This document shows positions 61,101-64,000 of a stretch of DNA of 64,000 nt, piece after piece. The position numbers were made by a program, and so were the translations under genes. Positions within the stretch are counted from its first letter, which is position 1. Each line of letters starts with the position of its first letter. The DNA comes from Rhizophagus clarus. Its lineage: Eukaryota > Glomeromycota > Glomeromycetes > Glomerales > Glomeraceae. A model generated the notes under the pieces. It saw only the letters and a program-made list of their open reading frames with translations, did not search any database and was not told the origin of the DNA. The stretch lies in contig BLAL01000160.1 in NCBI GenBank assembly GCA_015698045.1, forward strand, positions 2,170,001 through 2,234,000. Reading direction: 5' to 3'.

Positions 61101-62148
61101 CTCAGCTAACATCACTGCTGTTGATATAGCGATTCCAAGGTTTGTGCTGGAATATATGATCGTTAGTAACGTAACTACATATCACCAATATACTGTATAT
61201 ATGAATGTACACGCTAAATAACTTACCTCCTATTCTGCCAGGAATTGCGGTCAAACGAATTAATAGCTGAATCACCAATAACACATACGAAATTTTCATT
61301 TGGATCATTACGTTGTCGATAACTTTTATAAAATTCTTTGGATATTAATAAATCATCAGAACCCTTGGTAATTGAAACCAGATCCTCATCAATATTGATT
61401 TCAAAAATTCGAAAGCCATCTCGTATCGTATTAATATACCAAGGATGATTATCCTTTATCGAGGTAACGTTAAATTCAATATTATCATATTCAGATTTTG
61501 ACAAATTTATCTTAAGAAATGAGTTTTGAACATTATCTTGTTTTTGTATTTGCATAAAATATCTCGTCTGTAATAATGACAAAATTTCTATTTCGTCATT
61601 TTGTAGTTGACCTTTCGGAGTTTGAAAATCAATTTTCAATTCATAACGTTCTGAAGTAACATTTTTTTCGAAATGAAAATTATCACAGAGGTCGCCATAA
61701 CCATCGGCGAGAACCAATAAATCATATTGTTCGGTATTAGTAGGATCAAATCTAAATAAAAACTATTAATAATGATCGGTGTGCTTAATTATTAAACATA
61801 TTTTTGTAATACAACTTACCTTTCATTAATAACTTGAATAAATTCATCAGAAGATTTTAGAATTAATTCTAAAAGTTTTTTCTCTAGTTCATCCATATAA
61901 TATGCTGACTGCTCGGGGAAAATTTCTTTAAAAACGGATACAGAAGAAATATAATCACTTATATTTTTTGGAAGACGTAAAAAATCATTTTTGTCGACTA
62001 AAAAAAGCTGGTTTTTTGAATTACGTATTTTATTATCTTCATGATAAATTAAAATTTTTCCTGAAATTTTTTTTGTAATGAAAATTTCAGATAAATAAAG
62101 GGCAAATATAAGACCAGAAATTCCTCTATTACAAACGACAATATGCAT
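55123..62148 (-). CDS. flavin-monooxygenase-like / very large GTPase (GVIN/VLIG type) fusion, about 2075 residues
   Basis: Ten exons on the minus strand: 62148-61820, 61751-61227, 61146-60965, 60875-60570, 60480-58743, 58651-58397, 58320-57804, 57725-57629, 57538-56511, 56373-55123. All nine introns are GT-AG, keep phase and total 6228 coding nt. Residues 1 to about 345 look like an FAD-dependent monooxygenase: MHIVVCNRGISGLIFALYLS (dinucleotide-binding start), LLVLADGYGD (DG motif), FVCVIGDSAINSF with TNLGIAISTAVMLAEQL (GD motif and following helix). After an acidic linker and a helical region comes the GTPase: P-loop SVIGLESSGKSTLLN (about 1080), CTKGVYM, DLLILDSEGMAS (G3) and IINTKGLTKD. 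The C-terminal 750 residues are helical and end with a Cys/His cluster (CPFCSSKCELPDDGHTQHQV) as in animal very large interferon-inducible GTPases. No stop or frame change was found. The role is unknown; the GTPase family suggests membrane or immune-like work. Confidence 0.88.
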
Positions 62149-63594
62149 TTTACAATAATTTATCGTATTATTTGTTTAACCGTTATTTATTCTTTACGAA
62201 GGTTGGGGCTTGGGAAAACTTTTGGTTAAAAAAAAAAGGATGATCGGTAAATTTCATTTATCTTCCAAAAAGGTTGATTTCGGAATTTCAGAACGTGTGA
62301 ATAATTACATATCAATTAATCATTGGTCATCAATTGGAAAACAAGGTTTCTTTTAGGCCAAATAATCGCATGAAATGCGTTTTATTGTTACTTTTATGGA
62401 CTAAACCTTTGGCCGATCCAACTATAATTTTGTATTGGGAATGTTCTTTTTTTGATTAAATTAAAAAGCCGTAGTCAATGAATTCGATTCCGATAATATT
62501 TATTACAGAAATTACAAAGCGATTTACTTCCATTTATTTATTTCCCAGTATCTCGTGACCATTTTATAATTTGATTTAATGTAGTCATTTTACCTGCACG
62601 GCAAGTGATCTTTATAATATTTGTCGAGTAGAGAGTTTTTTCCATTAAGTAAATTTCTTAATTCAAGAATTTATTATATGTAAGAAATTTCACATTTTGG
62701 AGTACAGTAATACTAGGAAATGTAACATTTGGGTGTTATATTTTTATTAAATCAATTTCTTGATAAAGTAGAAAGAACGAGTTCATGACGTCAAAAAACA
62801 TCACTAATTTTTCTTACGATTGTTTAAAGAAATATGAAATAAAAACAAATTTATTAAGAAATTCAATATAATCAAAGGCTCGACATTACGTGACGATCTT
62901 TAGCTAAATGTTGTACATTTCATATGATCTTTAATTTTTAATTTTACTATGAAGCATCGTATTTTATAATTGATTAATCAGTGATAATATCCATCCCATG
63001 TAGAGTTTCATCCGGGGTTATATTTTACTTGCTGATTATCCATTTCTTAACGCAACAAGCAGTCTGATGATGAGAAGTACTAGAACACGTCATAACAAGG
63101 GAGTTGTAATTTATTTATTAACAAGTTGTAATGTGAAGCTACAAATATTAAGCTGAAAATATTCTCTATTTTGAATATATATTTTTTGATTATCATCATT
63201 ATTTATTAATATCAAATATAATTAATTTGTGAAAAAATTTGTCTAACGTAATAAACTAAAAATTCTATATGAACGATTATTATTATTTTAGTTTAAAGAA
63301 AATTATACACTTTTTTGTGAAAAAAAAAAAAATAAATAAATTTGGTTTAGCTAAATTAGAACGAACAAATACTATTTACTTATTTAGGTAGGTTAACTCA
63401 TACGAGTATCGTCATACAATATAGTTTATTCGCGTACAATACAATATTAATCTGTATTAGCCGTACGATAATATACATAGATATTCGCGACGTTAACCAA
63501 TATAAATTGTATCTTTATCTTGTTTCTGTGATCAGGTGGTAATTTTTGTAATTCTATGTGATGATTTGACCAATTTTTTTATATGCCATCACAT
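62149..63594. other. upstream region of the GTPase gene
   Basis: AT-rich without coding frames. The promoter of the minus-strand gene must lie just after 62148. No certain TATA box or repeat stands out. Confidence 0.35.
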
Positions 63595-63711
63595 TTAAGA
63601 TTTTGCTTTCTTTAAACATTGAATAGATAAATCTGCTAATTCACTTTTTCTCTTGCCACCTTGATTTGCTAGACTTATTTCAGATTTATACCCTTTTAAT
63701 TTATATTCAAA
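63595..63711 (-). pseudogene. small exon-like fragment, unrecognised
   Basis: The minus strand reads EYKLKGYKSEISLANQGGKR followed by KSELADLSIQCLKKAKS and a stop at 63595-63597. An in-frame TGA stands before it. The composition is protein-like and not typical of AT-rich spacer, but no splice site upstream or family could be fixed. Confidence 0.3.
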
Positions 63712-64000
63712 TCATTCAAAAAAAAAAATCCTTTATAACTGTTGATCATTTTTTAATTTGATTTCTGATGAAACAATTATATTATTATTAATATTGTAAA
63801 ACATTGTCAAATTTAGTAAAAAAAAAAAAAAAAAAAAATGGCGTGGTCGACGTGGCATGTGCAAGGTGCAACTATGCTTATCTTAAGCACAAGTGTCACA
63901 TGAATTTATGACGTAATGTTCATCTGTCAATTGATACCACCTCATCCATCCGATCAACAAAGGATCAACCTATAGACGAGACATGAATTGTACGGATGGG
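63712..64000. other. window end, no gene seen
   Basis: Contains an A run at about 63818-63838 followed by TGGCGTGGTCGACGTGGCAT. Nothing further is supported. Confidence 0.3.

Noticed and set aside
1-64000. Virus-like or LTR elements, CRISPR arrays, tRNA and rRNA genes
   Set aside because: No reverse transcriptase, capsid, long terminal repeat, spacer array or convincing tRNA/rRNA fold was recognised on either strand; by eye alone weak or short ones could have been missed.

Overview
This is nuclear DNA from a eukaryote, most likely an arbuscular mycorrhizal fungus of the Rhizophagus/Glomus type. The reasons are very AT-rich sequence, genes cut by short GT-AG introns (about 65-140 nt), and the gene families present: tyrosine-kinase-like kinases with an HCD catalytic loop, Sel1 repeats, BTB-BACK, F-box/LRR, a TRP-like ion channel, a very large GTPase of the GVIN type, and PIF1 helicase and tyrosine recombinase from transposons. 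Genus is inferred from family recognition by eye, with no database search. No LTR element, Polinton or other virus-like element was recognised.

Layout. 0-5.5 kb: the end of an unrecognised gene, a 9-bp minisatellite, a broken Helitron-type PIF1 helicase and a Sel1-repeat relic. 5.5-9.8 kb: a protein kinase gene whose N-terminal coding sequence is chopped by an array of near-identical introns into 27 micro-exons, 25 of them exactly 3 nt long. This is the outstanding feature of the window. 10.2-20.7 kb: DNA transposons, including one element with long palindromic ends that carries a nested insertion, a hAT-like MITE, and a 4.7-kb element with 27-bp inverted ends and a decayed DDE-type transposase plus a deleted relative. 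24-30 kb: a BTB-BACK gene, a small hAT MITE with a perfect 8-bp target duplication, and a kinase relic whose zinc-ribbon plus N-lobe module is tandemly repeated six times. 30-35.6 kb: a CpG-poor AT desert. 35.7-41.6 kb: a 2.9-kb hAT-type element, a GC-rich hairpin, and a tyrosine recombinase element with perfect 22-bp inverted ends. 43.7-54.5 kb: a broken ion channel, a possible 31-residue secreted peptide gene, two MITEs, a broken F-box/LRR gene and a fragment of the RNA polymerase III second-largest subunit. 55.1-62.1 kb: an apparently intact ten-exon gene on the minus strand that joins a flavin-monooxygenase-like domain to a very large GTPase (about 2075 residues).

The intact-looking loci are the 10-exon GTPase fusion and the BTB-BACK gene. 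The kinase is whole except for one missing base. Several other family members carry one-base losses in homopolymers, which could be true decay or sequence error. The genes form no operon-like unit. They look like members of expanded gene families scattered among transposons.
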